Assembly (NCBI GenBank): GCA_047601185.1
Contig: JASGJS010000001.1
Coordinates: 1,648,401 to 1,712,400, forward strand
DNA: 64,000 nt
Origin: JASGJS01 sp047601185
GTDB lineage: Bacteria; Pseudomonadota; Gammaproteobacteria; JAURND01
Direction: 5' to 3'
Position numbers and translations under genes: made by a program. Positions 26,992 through 35,872 of this stretch are shown piece by piece. The notes under the pieces are model-generated. The model had not been told where the DNA came from. It did not search any database and saw nothing but the letters and a program-made list of their open reading frames with translations. How positions within the stretch are numbered: the stretch's first letter is position 1; every line of letters starts with the position of its first letter.

Positions 26992-27423
26992 CTATTGCAC
27001 GCTTTGCAGCCCACAGCTACTGGACCATTCTTCTATTTTCAAATGGAGACCGCTGGTGGCTGACGTCGTGAAAGGATAAGCTCTGACTTCACAATCATTG
27101 CCAATTGGTGTGATGACTAAACGATTGCTCAATCCTTGTGAAGGGAGCGTGGTGGTGACAGCGATATGATCCACCCCCTCTCTACAACTATCGGAAGTGC
27201 CATATCTAAAAATCAACGGGGTATCGTCGGTTCTGTCAATATGTTGCGTTGCGGTGCCACACATGGTGCCATCTTTATAACCGACAACCGTTCCAATCAA
27301 ATTGTCGACTTCTTCATCGGGGGGGATGTGCATGGTGATTTTCCCTGTCGCGGAAGCGGCGTTTGCATGGAGACTGATGGAAAAGATGCCAGCGAGTAGT
27401 GCAGTTAATACGATTTTTTTCAT
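26992..27423 (-). CDS. Small secreted protein of unknown function
   Basis: A 143-residue protein with a signal peptide (MKKIVLTALLAGIFSISLHA, cleavage after NAA likely). The mature part has five Cys residues (SDSCREG, MCGTATQ, NDCEVRA, SSSCGLQ) suited to disulfide bonds in the periplasm or outside. An RBS GAGGATC lies upstream of the ATG. No family recognised. The 3' end runs into a partial REP unit at about 26945-26975. Confidence 0.65.
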   Translation of the reverse strand: MKKIVLTALLAGIFSISLHANAASATGKITMHIPPDEEVDNLIGTVVGYKDGTMCGTATQHIDRTDDTPLIFRYGTSDSCREGVDHIAVTTTLPSQGLSNRLVITPIGNDCEVRAYPFTTSATSGLHLKIEEWSSSCGLQSVQ

Positions 27424-27512
27424 AACAAGATCCTCATTATTTTTATAGACCTTTGTTAAGTTAAGTAGGGTTTAGAGCGGAAAAATGTAAGATAAAGCCA
27501 CTTATTTTGTTA

Positions 27513-27574
27513 CCCCTCATCCGCCCTATTCGGGCACCTTCTCCCGCAAGGGGAGAAGGAAACAGCTCACCACT
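27513..27574. repeat. dispersed CTCATCCGCC/CTTCTCCC repeat before the second fadE-like gene stop
   Basis: CCCCTCATCCGCCCTATTCG, then CCTTCTCCCGCAAGGGGAGAAGG and AAACAGCTCACCACT. Lies between the 5' side of the secreted protein gene and the 3' end of the acyl-CoA dehydrogenase gene. Confidence 0.85.
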
Positions 27575-27588
27575 TCAAAAACGTTATC

Positions 27589-29691
27589 TTACCAAGTATC
27601 AACCCTTAAAGCGGCGCGCTTTAAAAGTGCTAAGTTTTCATCGGTTTCTGAGGAATTTTGACTTAACGCCTCTAGCGCCAAATCCATCCGCCCTAATTTA
27701 TCTTCTGGTTGAGAAGGCGCATAGCAAGGATAGGTTAACCGATCACGTAATGCTGAAGATTGCATCATGAGCTTCGCGATACGTTGTTCGAGCGCATCAG
27801 AAGGTAGCGCATAATCTGCTCCGAAGGGAAAAATCATCCGATAGAGCAACCGCCCTAACCAACGCGGCGCAAAGTTTTGGAACAAGGCGGTGAAGGCTCG
27901 ATCGATTTCATACAGACAATGACTCAGTGCCCATTGCGCTAATGGTAAGTCTTCTGGTGTGTTTTGATCTTGATGGTATTTTAAAACCGCAGAAGCTAAA
28001 TAGAGTTGACTTAAAATATCACCTAAACGTGCCGACACATTTTCTTTCCATTTTAAATCAGCGCCAACTACTGCCATTACAATATCGACAGTAAATGCCA
28101 AAGCCTGACTCATACGCGTCAATTGTTGATAGTATCCTTTTAATGGAGAAGTTGAGAATTTTTTGACGCTAATGCCACGCCCACCGGTCAGACCATAAAG
28201 TAAGGTTTGGCCGGCATTTTTGACAATATAGCCAATATGCTGCTTCACTAACTGACCAAATTTTTTAACGCGCTCAGTCGGATTTGCAATGGTGAGACTG
28301 TCAATTTCTGCTTTGATAAACGGATGGCAGCGAATCGCGCCTTGTCCAAAAATAATCAAATTTCGCGTTAAAATATTCGCGCCTTCGACGGTAATGCAAA
28401 TCGGTGCTGCTTGATATAAAGACCATAAATAATTGGACGGGCCTAATTGGACACCCCGTCCTGCATGAATATCTAAAGCATCTTGCAATAATACGCGCGC
28501 CATTTCCGTTAAATGGTATTTGGTGATGGCTGCAGCCAAAGCGGATTTCTGACCGGTTAATAATCCACTTAAGGTCAGTTGGCGGGTGGCCTCACATAAA
28601 TACGTTAATCCGCCAATTCGCGCTAAACGCGCAGCAACGCCTTCAAATTGACCGATAGGTGTATGAAATTGCTCACGTAATGCCGCATAAGCACTGGTCG
28701 TTCGAAAACATACTTGGGCGATGGCCGTACTGAGCGCAGGTAAAGAAACTCCTCGACCTGCTGCCAATCCTTGCATCATCATAAACCAACCTTGGCCGCA
28801 TTGTGTTGGGCCACCAATAATCAGATCTAATGGAATAAAAACGTCTTTTCCTGCTGTAGGACCGTTTAAAAAACCCATGCCTGCAGGAGAATGCCGCAAG
28901 CCAGTTTCAACATCGGGTAAATGGGTGGGGACTAAACACAGCGTAATGCCTAAATCGATTTTCTCGCCTAAAAGATGCTCGGGATCGGTGACGCGCACTG
29001 CCAAGCCTAATAAACTGGCAATCGGCGCTAAGGTGATATAACGTTTTTCCCAGTTTAACCGTAAGCCCAACACTGACTGACCTTCATATTCGCCATAACA
29101 CACAATACCGCAATCTTTGATGCTGCCCGCGTCACTGCCTGCTTGCGTAGAGGTTAAGGCAAATGCGGGAATTTCTATCCCTGTCGCCAATCTCGGCAAA
29201 TAATAATGTTTTTGTTCAGGAGTGCCATAGTGTTGTAAAAACTCAGCAGGTCCCAAAGCATTCGGCACCATGATGGAAATTGCAGCACTCATACTGCGGC
29301 TGGCAATTCGGCACACGATTTGGGATTGGGCAAATACTGAAAATCCTTTACCGCCGTAGGTTTGAGCGATACTCATCCCTAAAAAACCGTGCTGCTTGAT
29401 AAAATCCCACACTTCGGGCGTTAATTCATCCGATTCAGAAATTTGCTGGCGAGTGAGCAGTTGACAGAGTTGAAGCGTTTCTTGCTCCAGAAAAGCGTGT
29501 TCAGCTTCCGTGAGGTGCGGTTGGGGTAATGCGTGCAAGGTTTCCCAATTCGGTTGACCGGAAAATAAGGCTTTTTCCCAGCCGACATCACCAGCTTCTA
29601 AAACAATTTTTTCAGTTTCGCTGATGTGGGGTAAGGATTTTTGGAAATAAGCGAGTAGTTTGGTGGTCAATGCTGCGCGAAGTTTGAACAT
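27589..29691 (-). CDS. FadE-type acyl-CoA dehydrogenase, second paralogue without membrane anchor
   Basis: About 700 residues from the ATG at 29691 (MFKLRAALTTKLLAYFQ), chosen because the frame further upstream is encoded by REP repeat sequence. It parallels the protein at 13954: FALTSTQAGSDAGSIKDCG, LNWEKRYITLAPIASLLGLA, IIGGPTQCGQGWFMMMQGLA and a C-terminal domain with NVSARLGDILSQLYLASA. It lacks the two N-terminal membrane segments. Two FadE forms suggest different chain-length use, as seen in other fatty-acid-using bacteria; the actual substrates are unknown. Confidence 0.88.
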   Translation of the reverse strand: MFKLRAALTTKLLAYFQKSLPHISETEKIVLEAGDVGWEKALFSGQPNWETLHALPQPHLTEAEHAFLEQETLQLCQLLTRQQISESDELTPEVWDFIKQHGFLGMSIAQTYGGKGFSVFAQSQIVCRIASRSMSAAISIMVPNALGPAEFLQHYGTPEQKHYYLPRLATGIEIPAFALTSTQAGSDAGSIKDCGIVCYGEYEGQSVLGLRLNWEKRYITLAPIASLLGLAVRVTDPEHLLGEKIDLGITLCLVPTHLPDVETGLRHSPAGMGFLNGPTAGKDVFIPLDLIIGGPTQCGQGWFMMMQGLAAGRGVSLPALSTAIAQVCFRTTSAYAALREQFHTPIGQFEGVAARLARIGGLTYLCEATRQLTLSGLLTGQKSALAAAITKYHLTEMARVLLQDALDIHAGRGVQLGPSNYLWSLYQAAPICITVEGANILTRNLIIFGQGAIRCHPFIKAEIDSLTIANPTERVKKFGQLVKQHIGYIVKNAGQTLLYGLTGGRGISVKKFSTSPLKGYYQQLTRMSQALAFTVDIVMAVVGADLKWKENVSARLGDILSQLYLASAVLKYHQDQNTPEDLPLAQWALSHCLYEIDRAFTALFQNFAPRWLGRLLYRMIFPFGADYALPSDALEQRIAKLMMQSSALRDRLTYPCYAPSQPEDKLGRMDLALEALSQNSSETDENLALLKRAALRVDTW

Positions 29692-29710
29692 ATCTCCTCG
29701 TGAATTAAAA

Positions 29711-30036
29711 AGCGGGCTAGCAGCCCGCGCTCCCAGGCTCAAGCCTCAACTAAGCTTGGAGCAAGGTTGAGCTTTTTGCCATTAGAAACTTAAAAAAGCA
29801 GCGGGCTAGCAGCCCGCGCTCCTAGGCTCGAGCCACAACTGAGCTTGGAGCAAGTTTGAGCTTTTTGCCATTAGAAACTTAAAAAAGCAGCGGGCTAGCA
29901 GCCCGCGCTCCCAGGTTCGAGCTTCGAATGAGCTTAGAGTAAGGTTGAGCTTTTTGCCACAAGGGGCTATGAGTATAAAAAGGCACGTCCTTTGGTCAAG
30001 GCTCCCAACTTAGGAGCGCGGGCTGCTAGCCCGCTG
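29711..30036. repeat. Cluster of REP units (AGCGGGCTAGCAGCCCGC type)
   Basis: Four REP units in about 325 bases, at 29711, 29801, 29890 and, in inverse orientation, about 30013. The first three are followed by near-identical spacers containing GAGCTTGGAGCAAGGTTGAG or close variants and CTTTTTGCCATTAGAAACTT, so a unit of about 90 bases is tandemly repeated. They fill the gap between the aminopeptidase gene and the fadE paralogue. Confidence 0.9.
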
Positions 30037-30039
30037 CTT

Positions 30040-31419
30040 TTAACGAAATCTCAAATGTAAATACCGCGCCACCGCCCGTAGTGCCGTCGCATCCCCGCCC
30101 TCAGGCCCTAAAGCGCCAGTCGTGGTATTCCACGCCATAATATCAAAATGTGCCCACGGTTGAGTATCCGGTACAAACGCTTTCAAAAAAAGTGCGGCAG
30201 TAATTGCGCCACCATACGGTGCACTAGCTGCATTGGATAAATCCGCGATTTTACTGTCGATTAATTTTTTGTATGGTGAATATAAAGGCAACCGCCACAG
30301 CATATCCCGTTCTTTTTCCCCGGCTGCGATTAATTGTTCGGCTAAATCTTGTTGATCGGTAAATAAAGCTCCCAGATCTGTACCCAATGCAACTCTCGCA
30401 GCACCTGTTAGTGAAGCAAAATCTAATATTAGCTCAGGATTTTCTGTCACTGCTTCCGCTAAGGCATCGCATAAGACTAAACGTCCTTCTGCATCGGTAT
30501 TGGTCACCTCTACCGTCAATCCTGCCCGTGTATTTAAAATATCCCCTGGACGATAAGCATCACCCGACACTGAATTTTCCACCGCCGGAATCAGCACCCG
30601 CAGCTGAATCGGTAAACGCAACGACAGGATAAAATACGCCAACCCTAACACATGCGCAGCACCCGCCATATCTTTTTTCATTAACGCCATACCCGCAGCA
30701 TTTTTAAGATTTAATCCCCCTGTATCAAAACAGACGCCCTTACCCACTAAAGTGACCTTAGGATCATCACTATTGCCCCAACGCAAATCAATTAACTGAG
30801 GAGGACGCGCGCTGCCTTTACCCACGGCGTAAATGGCTGGATAATTTTCTTCTAAAAGTTGCTCTCCTACCGTAAACCTCAAATCAGCGCCAAACTCATG
30901 GGCTAATTGATTCGCAACTTCTGCAATATCGGCCGGCCCCATATCAGAGGCCGGGGTATTAATTAAATTTCGCACCAAATAAATCGCTTTCAGCATCGCC
31001 ATGAGATAGGGTTCATCCAAACCCTCCGCTGGCAACTTCAGTTTGGCGCCCGCAGGCTGTTGGGTTTTGTAGCGTGTGAATTGGTAGGTTCCCAACCCCC
31101 AAAATAAATAGGCTTGGTAGAGGGCTTCTTCGGTATAATCGGCTTGAATATGGTATTCACCGGCGGGTAGCTTGGTCGCGACTTGGCCAAATGCGCTCAG
31201 ATTCTGGTCTGAACCCATCCCCACGATGACAGATTCTAATCCACCTGCTGAATTGCTTAACAATGCGTGCGCGCCCAGTTTAGCTTTAAATCCCAAGGTA
31301 TTTAACCAGTTTTGAATGGCGTTAGGTTGGGTGTTTTTCCAGGTGAGGTATTCCGTCTCAGTGAGCGGAATAATGGGTACGGTTGAGGTCGCAGTATGTT
31401 CTATAAAACAATTTAGCAT
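30040..31419 (-). CDS. M17 leucyl aminopeptidase family protein
   Basis: A 459-residue cytosolic metallo-aminopeptidase. The di-metal catalytic domain shows LVGKGVCFDTGGLNLK, MKKDMAGAAHVLGLA and the family signature NTDAEGRLVLCDAL, with ADLSNAASAPYGGAITAALF near the C-terminus. The N-terminal domain is shorter and different from that of E. coli PepA, closer to the PepB-like/short M17 group. It likely trims N-terminal residues from peptides. Gene symbol left open for that reason. Confidence 0.9.
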   Translation of the reverse strand: MLNCFIEHTATSTVPIIPLTETEYLTWKNTQPNAIQNWLNTLGFKAKLGAHALLSNSAGGLESVIVGMGSDQNLSAFGQVATKLPAGEYHIQADYTEEALYQAYLFWGLGTYQFTRYKTQQPAGAKLKLPAEGLDEPYLMAMLKAIYLVRNLINTPASDMGPADIAEVANQLAHEFGADLRFTVGEQLLEENYPAIYAVGKGSARPPQLIDLRWGNSDDPKVTLVGKGVCFDTGGLNLKNAAGMALMKKDMAGAAHVLGLAYFILSLRLPIQLRVLIPAVENSVSGDAYRPGDILNTRAGLTVEVTNTDAEGRLVLCDALAEAVTENPELILDFASLTGAARVALGTDLGALFTDQQDLAEQLIAAGEKERDMLWRLPLYSPYKKLIDSKIADLSNAASAPYGGAITAALFLKAFVPDTQPWAHFDIMAWNTTTGALGPEGGDATALRAVARYLHLRFR

Positions 31420-31483
31420 GTTTTAGTTTTTCCTATTTATGGTAAGTTTGTAACCATTCACTACCCAAATCAGATCTGGCACA

Positions 31484-31618
31484 AGCCTTTAGAACCTGAT
31501 GTGTGCTGGTATTGGATGAGAAGGTCTCTATAAACATGGATGTTTATAGGAAGCCTACAGGGAAGTATTTACGGCGTCCTGATCAGCCAATACCAGCACA
31601 CATCAGGTTCTAAAGGCT
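31484..31618. repeat. 135-bp element with perfect 32-bp terminal inverted repeats
   Basis: Positions 31484-31515 (starting AGCCTTTAGAACCTGATGTG) and 31587-31618 (ending ATCAGGTTCTAAAGGCT) are exact inverse complements. The 71-base interior has a smaller palindrome ATAAACATGGATGTTTAT and the stretch TACAGGGAAGTATTTACGGC. It lies in the divergent gap between the aminopeptidase gene and proS, ending 18 bases before the proS -35 box. Confidence 0.92.
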
Positions 31619-31636
31619 AGCTATACATGCTGAATA

Positions 31637-31666
31637 GTGACAGTTTTTAGATTTTACCGTTATAAT
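31637..31666 (+). promoter_or_regulatory. Sigma-70-type promoter of proS
   Basis: GTGACA at 31637-31642 and a consensus TATAAT at 31661-31666 are 18 bases apart, 32 bases upstream of the proS ATG. Confidence 0.6.
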
Positions 31667-31698
31667 CCTGACAACATCAACTTTAATCCTTCATCATC

Positions 31699-33219
31699 AT
31701 GAAAAACAAAACCACTGCTATAACCCCGACTCGCAACGAAAATTTCCCTGAATGGTATCAAGAGGTGATCAAAGCCGCTGATTTGGCTGAACATGCAGCG
31801 ATCAGAGGTTGTATGATCATTAAGCCACGTGGCTACGCTTTATGGGAAGCCATTCAAGCCACTTTAGATCGAATGATCAAAGCCACTGGCCACCAAAACG
31901 TGTATTTTCCATTACTCATCCCATTGGAATATTTAGCGCAGGAAGCCGCGCATGTGGAAGGGTTTGCCAAAGAATGTGCCGTCGTGACCCATTATCGACT
32001 AGAAGCCGATGCGCAGGGCCAATTAGTGCCAGCACCTTCCGCCCAATTAGCCGAACCCTTAATTATTCGCCCCACCAGCGAAACCCTATTCGGCACTGCC
32101 ATGGCAAAATGGGTGCAGTCTTATCAAGATTTACCCATTCTCCTGAACCAATGGTGTAACGTCATGCGCTGGGAAATGCGCACACGACTATTTTTACGCA
32201 CTTCGGAATTCTTATGGCAAGAAGGACACACCGCGCATGCCACCGCAGCCGAAGCCGAAACCGAAACTGCTCAAATGTTGGATGTGTATGAAACTTTGGT
32301 GCGCGATTATTTAGCTATCCCAGTAATTAAAGGGCGAAAAACCCCTGCTGAGCGTTTCCCAGGGGCTGTGGAAACCTACACTATCGAAGCGATGATGCAA
32401 GATGGCAAGGCCTTACAGGCAGGCACCTCCCATTTCCTCGGTCAAAATTTTTCTAAAGCTTACAACATCACCTTTACGGACCGATCGCAAGCCACAGAAC
32501 ATGCATGGACCACTTCCTGGGGCTTATCGACGCGGATTATTGGCGCGTTGATTATGGTGCATAGCGATGATGATGGATTAGTGCTCCCACCACGCATTGC
32601 GCCAGAACAGGTTATTTTAATTCCTGTTGCGATGAATGCAGATGATTTACCCGCTATTCTGGGATATTGCCAAACTTTACAAGTGGTGCTGAGCCATCAA
32701 CAGTACGCAGGCACATCAATTCGAGTCGTCATTGATAAAACTGAAAAACGCGCTGGCGAAAAATTCTGGCAAGCGGTTAAAAAAGGCACGCCCATCCGCA
32801 TTGAAATTGGTCGGAAAGAAATGGAGAGTAAACAATTTTCACTATCACGGCGCGACAAGCCTGCCAAAGAAAAGGTGCAATTGACTCACGAACAACTATT
32901 AGCGCAAATACCCGGCATATTAGAAGAGATTCAACAAAACCTACTGCAACGTGCCTTAGCATTTCGTGAAAAACATACCGTGGTGATCAATACTTTAGAG
33001 GAACTCAAAGCGCTATTTTCTGAGGATAATGCTGTCGATCAATTTGCTATGGCTTATTTTGACCCCGCCATTGAAAATTCACCCAACGTTGTAGAAGTTT
33101 TTAAGGCGTTAAAAATCAGTACACGTTGCATACCGTTAGAACAATCTAATATTTCAGGCACCTGTATTTTTTCGGGGAAAAGTACGAATCAGCAGGTGAT
33201 TTTAGCGAGGGCTTATTAG
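31699..33219 (+). CDS. proS: Prolyl-tRNA synthetase, archaeal/eukaryote-like short type
   Basis: ProRS charges tRNA-Pro. The 506-residue protein lacks the editing insertion of the usual gammaproteobacterial enzyme (about 570 residues) and follows the archaeal/eukaryotic type: NFPEWYQEVIKAADLAEHAA, IKPRGYALWEAIQATLDRMI, HVEGFAKECAVVTHYRL, IRPTSETLFGTAMAKWVQSY, motif-2 region WCNVMRWEMRTRLFLRTSEF, LWQEGHTAHATAAEAE and LQAGTSHFLGQNFSKAYNI. No second proS is visible here. The type suggests replacement by horizontal transfer somewhere in the lineage. Its 3' end overlaps the convergent methyltransferase gene by 18 bases. Confidence 0.94.
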   Translation: MKNKTTAITPTRNENFPEWYQEVIKAADLAEHAAIRGCMIIKPRGYALWEAIQATLDRMIKATGHQNVYFPLLIPLEYLAQEAAHVEGFAKECAVVTHYRLEADAQGQLVPAPSAQLAEPLIIRPTSETLFGTAMAKWVQSYQDLPILLNQWCNVMRWEMRTRLFLRTSEFLWQEGHTAHATAAEAETETAQMLDVYETLVRDYLAIPVIKGRKTPAERFPGAVETYTIEAMMQDGKALQAGTSHFLGQNFSKAYNITFTDRSQATEHAWTTSWGLSTRIIGALIMVHSDDDGLVLPPRIAPEQVILIPVAMNADDLPAILGYCQTLQVVLSHQQYAGTSIRVVIDKTEKRAGEKFWQAVKKGTPIRIEIGRKEMESKQFSLSRRDKPAKEKVQLTHEQLLAQIPGILEEIQQNLLQRALAFREKHTVVINTLEELKALFSEDNAVDQFAMAYFDPAIENSPNVVEVFKALKISTRCIPLEQSNISGTCIFSGKSTNQQVILARAY

Positions 33220-33864
33220 TGAACATGTCGCTCGAGCCATCTCTCTCTCAATGCCGCTCTTTGATTTTAGCGATATAAATAACCTAGCACTGTTCCCCAG
33301 GAACACTCCACAGAAAAAAACCTTACGCACTTTTAATCGCCGTAAATTTAATAAAGGGCGTAAGGTGACAACGGTATGAATGCTCGGAGTATTTTCAATC
33401 ACCTTTCCTAATGGATGAAGAATATCTAATCCAAAACACGTGGCGTTAATAATCGCCACAGTAGCAGGTGCGAGTGGGGTTTCTAAAAAACTCGCTTGAA
33501 GAAATTTTAATTGGCGATTGATGAAAAATTCGGGTAAATCTTTTTTGACGATTTGTGATACGGCTAGAGCTTGTTGGTGTAAAGATGGCACAATTTCCAT
33601 ACCCCAGGCTTCTTTGATGTCAGTGGTTAAAAAAGCTTGCAGGACAATTCGGCCGGATGCGGAACCTAAATCGACTAAAATATCTTGCTCGGTTAAATGT
33701 AAACTGGTTAAACATTGGGTGATGGCAGGATATAAAATCGCGCCATTGGTTTCGGATAAGATTTTTTGGCTAGGCGTTGAAGAAATAGTGGGTTGGGTTT
33801 GCGCATATAAATAAGCTAAATAACTTTCGCATACATCATTGGCTTGATTGGCATTTAGAGACAT
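33202..33864 (-). CDS. DOT1-like class I methyltransferase
   Basis: A 220-residue protein from the ATG at 33864, which follows a strong GAGGAG site (the longer frame begins in a REP unit). The SAM site reads ILVDLGSASGRIVLQAFL and the acidic loop EAWGMEIVPSLHQQAL, then IINATCFGLD in the place of motif IV. This pattern matches the DOT1/histone-lysine-methyltransferase-like group in bacteria more than UbiE-type enzymes. Substrate unknown; a host or own-protein lysine is possible but unproven. Confidence 0.6.
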   Translation of the reverse strand: MSLNANQANDVCESYLAYLYAQTQPTISSTPSQKILSETNGAILYPAITQCLTSLHLTEQDILVDLGSASGRIVLQAFLTTDIKEAWGMEIVPSLHQQALAVSQIVKKDLPEFFINRQLKFLQASFLETPLAPATVAIINATCFGLDILHPLGKVIENTPSIHTVVTLRPLLNLRRLKVRKVFFCGVFLGNSARLFISLKSKSGIEREMARATCSLISPR

Positions 33865-33915
33865 ATTTTCTCCTCGAAAGTGGAGCATGGGCTCAAGCTT
33901 GCTCATTTTAAAAGC

Positions 33916-34072
33916 AGCGGGCTAGCAGCCCGCGCTCCCAGGCTCGAGCCATGATGACAAATATAGCATGATCGATCTTGGTTAGTTTTAAAAAGTTAAG
34001 AAAGGCTTGAAGCTGGCAAAAACTCCGTGCCAAAAGTGGCTCGAGCCTGGGAGCGCGGGCTGCTAGCCCGCT
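33916..34072. repeat. MITE-like element bounded by inverted REP units
   Basis: Left end AGCGGGCTAGCAGCCCGCGC with TCCCAGGCTCGAGCCA, right end the inverse complement ending GGGCTGCTAGCCCGCT; the interior holds AAAGGCTTGAAG as in the elements at 38.99, 40.11 and 41.22 kb. It overlaps the stop codon of the MASE1-like gene. Confidence 0.9.
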
Positions 34073-34973
34073 AAAAAACAGTTGCTCCCAAACAGAGCAT
34101 CATCTCTACAGCAAACACCGCTTGTAATACAATCAATTCTAAACTCGACAACCGCATTAATAACGGCGGATTTAATAAAGCGCCGAATATCCAACACACG
34201 CCGAAAAAAAACCACAAAGAGGTAACGGCGCACCAGCCATAATATCGCCCGATCCATATAATTCCCATGCTAATCACTAAACTCAAAATAACAGTCAACA
34301 TTAGATGAGAAAGCAGCATGATAATAGTTAATCCTGCCAACGCAATAAAACAAGCCCCTAAAACCCGCTTATCCTTGTTATTAAGACCTTGGCTTTGCGG
34401 AAAATAGGCATCCCAAGCCACGGGCGCGAAGGCAAAAATTAAGATGCCGATGAGTTGCGCAAGCCACAGTTGCAATCCATTAAAATGCGTGATGTAAGTT
34501 AAACCTAAGCTGCTCAACGCAGTCACAATCATCACCAGTAGAATAAAAATAACAAAGGGTTTTTTGGAAGAAAATAGTAAAGTCGGTGAAATATACCGAT
34601 AACTGATGGCTAATAATAAATAGGCTTGGAGGGCAAAAATACTCGCGAATAAAATGGCTGACCCTGGCGCTGCATAAATAAAATAATATGCACAAAAACT
34701 GCCTAACCACAAAGCCGGTAATATTCTAACGCCTCGCAAAAATATCATTACTGCAGCGCTGCCACTTGCCAGCCAGAGTGGGAAGACCGGCATGAGCATA
34801 AAACTGAGGATGATTCCGCCATACTGCATGGCAAATATCATCAGACTTTCCATCCAAAAGCGCTTTAAATGCAAACTTTTGTAGGCTAGCTGAAGCTGGT
34901 TGCTGGCCGGTAATGGATAGGCGCCCGTTAGGTTAGGCGCCGCCTTTTGCCAAGCCTGCAGCCATTTATCCAT
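34071..34973 (-). CDS. Stand-alone MASE1-like integral membrane protein
   Basis: A 300-residue protein with about eight membrane segments. The part LWLASGSAAVMIFLRGVRIL followed by PALWLGSFCAYYF resembles the start of the MASE1 sensor domain (usually fused to kinases or diguanylate cyclases). No output domain follows, so the protein ends as a bare membrane module. It overlaps the end of bamD by eight bases and is probably cotranscribed. The last codon and stop come from a REP element, so the C-terminus may have been changed by insertion. Confidence 0.6.
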   Translation of the reverse strand: MDKWLQAWQKAAPNLTGAYPLPASNQLQLAYKSLHLKRFWMESLMIFAMQYGGIILSFMLMPVFPLWLASGSAAVMIFLRGVRILPALWLGSFCAYYFIYAAPGSAILFASIFALQAYLLLAISYRYISPTLLFSSKKPFVIFILLVMIVTALSSLGLTYITHFNGLQLWLAQLIGILIFAFAPVAWDAYFPQSQGLNNKDKRVLGACFIALAGLTIIMLLSHLMLTVILSLVISMGIIWIGRYYGWCAVTSLWFFFGVCWIFGALLNPPLLMRLSSLELIVLQAVFAVEMMLCLGATVF

Positions 34974-35700
34974 GATGAATACTGTCTAATTGCTGTTGCG
35001 TTTGATTGGCCAAGTCGTGTTCTCCCAACGCATGATAACTGATGACCATAATTTTCAGAGCAGATGCCGCTTGAGCAGACCCTGGATATTGTCGTACCAG
35101 TTCAACCGATCGATTCACCGCAGCCACATACGCTCGATAGCGTAAATAATATTCCGCAATGTTAAGTTGGTGTTGCGCTAACAAATCTCTGGCCTGCAAC
35201 CGATGCTGCGCTGCCGACGGTGCATAGGCGCTATTGGGATAACGCTGGATCAATAAATCAAAATCTTGATAGGCTTGTTCGATATTACTGGTATCTCGTT
35301 GTGACGCTTCAGAGCGTGCCCAGTGATCCATCCAGGTATCGGGAGGCCCCATATTGATCAATCCTTTCATATAATACGCATAATCAACGCCTGAACCGGC
35401 AGGATAAAGCCGGATGTAACGATCAACCGCGGCTAATGCAGAATCAGTATCCCCTTTTTTATAATAGGCATAAATGATATCTAACTGCGCTTGTTGGGTG
35501 TAAGGGCCAAAAGGATATAACACGTCTAGCGCTTCGAAGTCAGCCACCGCCGCTTCGTAATGTTTCTTTTTTAAATGTTGCTCGCCCCGTTGAAAAATCG
35601 CTTGATCAGATAATCCTTTATAAGCATGGTAGGGTTCAGTGGTCTTACAGGCTGTTAGCGCAATCCCTATGAATAAAAAGAGTAAATATATCAATCGCAT
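34966..35700 (-). CDS. bamD: Outer membrane assembly lipoprotein BamD
   Basis: BamD is the essential lipoprotein of the BAM complex that folds outer-membrane barrels. The 244-residue precursor has a lipoprotein signal (LLFLFIGIALTAC, lipid Cys at 18) and tetratricopeptide repeats: AIFQRGEQHLKKKHYEAAVA, DVLYPFGPYTQQAQLDIIYA, YIRLYPAGSGVDYAYYMKGL. Divergent from rluD, as in many gammaproteobacteria. Confidence 0.95.
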   Translation of the reverse strand: MRLIYLLFLFIGIALTACKTTEPYHAYKGLSDQAIFQRGEQHLKKKHYEAAVADFEALDVLYPFGPYTQQAQLDIIYAYYKKGDTDSALAAVDRYIRLYPAGSGVDYAYYMKGLINMGPPDTWMDHWARSEASQRDTSNIEQAYQDFDLLIQRYPNSAYAPSAAQHRLQARDLLAQHQLNIAEYYLRYRAYVAAVNRSVELVRQYPGSAQAASALKIMVISYHALGEHDLANQTQQQLDSIHHG

Positions 35701-35861
35701 AAGTTACTTTCCGTTTTTTATTTATGAATCGACCTAGAATACCTGGTGACAAAATTAATGTAAAGGTAATACTAACCTAGCAATAATGTGCTTTTTTTCT
35801 TTTAGCAAAATCTCGTCCATTATGGATTATCGTTCGGACTATCGCTCCAAATAAAATCTGT

Positions 35862-35867
35862 TATAAT
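35862..35867 (+). promoter_or_regulatory. TATAAT box immediately before rluD start
   Basis: A consensus -10 box TATAAT ends five bases before the rluD ATG at 35873, so a transcript from it would start at or beside the ATG (leaderless or nearly so). No convincing -35 hexamer is seen at 16-18 bases upstream, and no clear ribosome binding site precedes the ATG. Confidence 0.4.
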
Positions 35868-35872
35868 GGCTT

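Noticed and set aside
29692..29742. N-terminal extension of the second FadE-like protein
   Set aside because: The codons are REP repeat sequence (SLGARAASPLF); the ATG at 29691 begins a FadE-like sequence.
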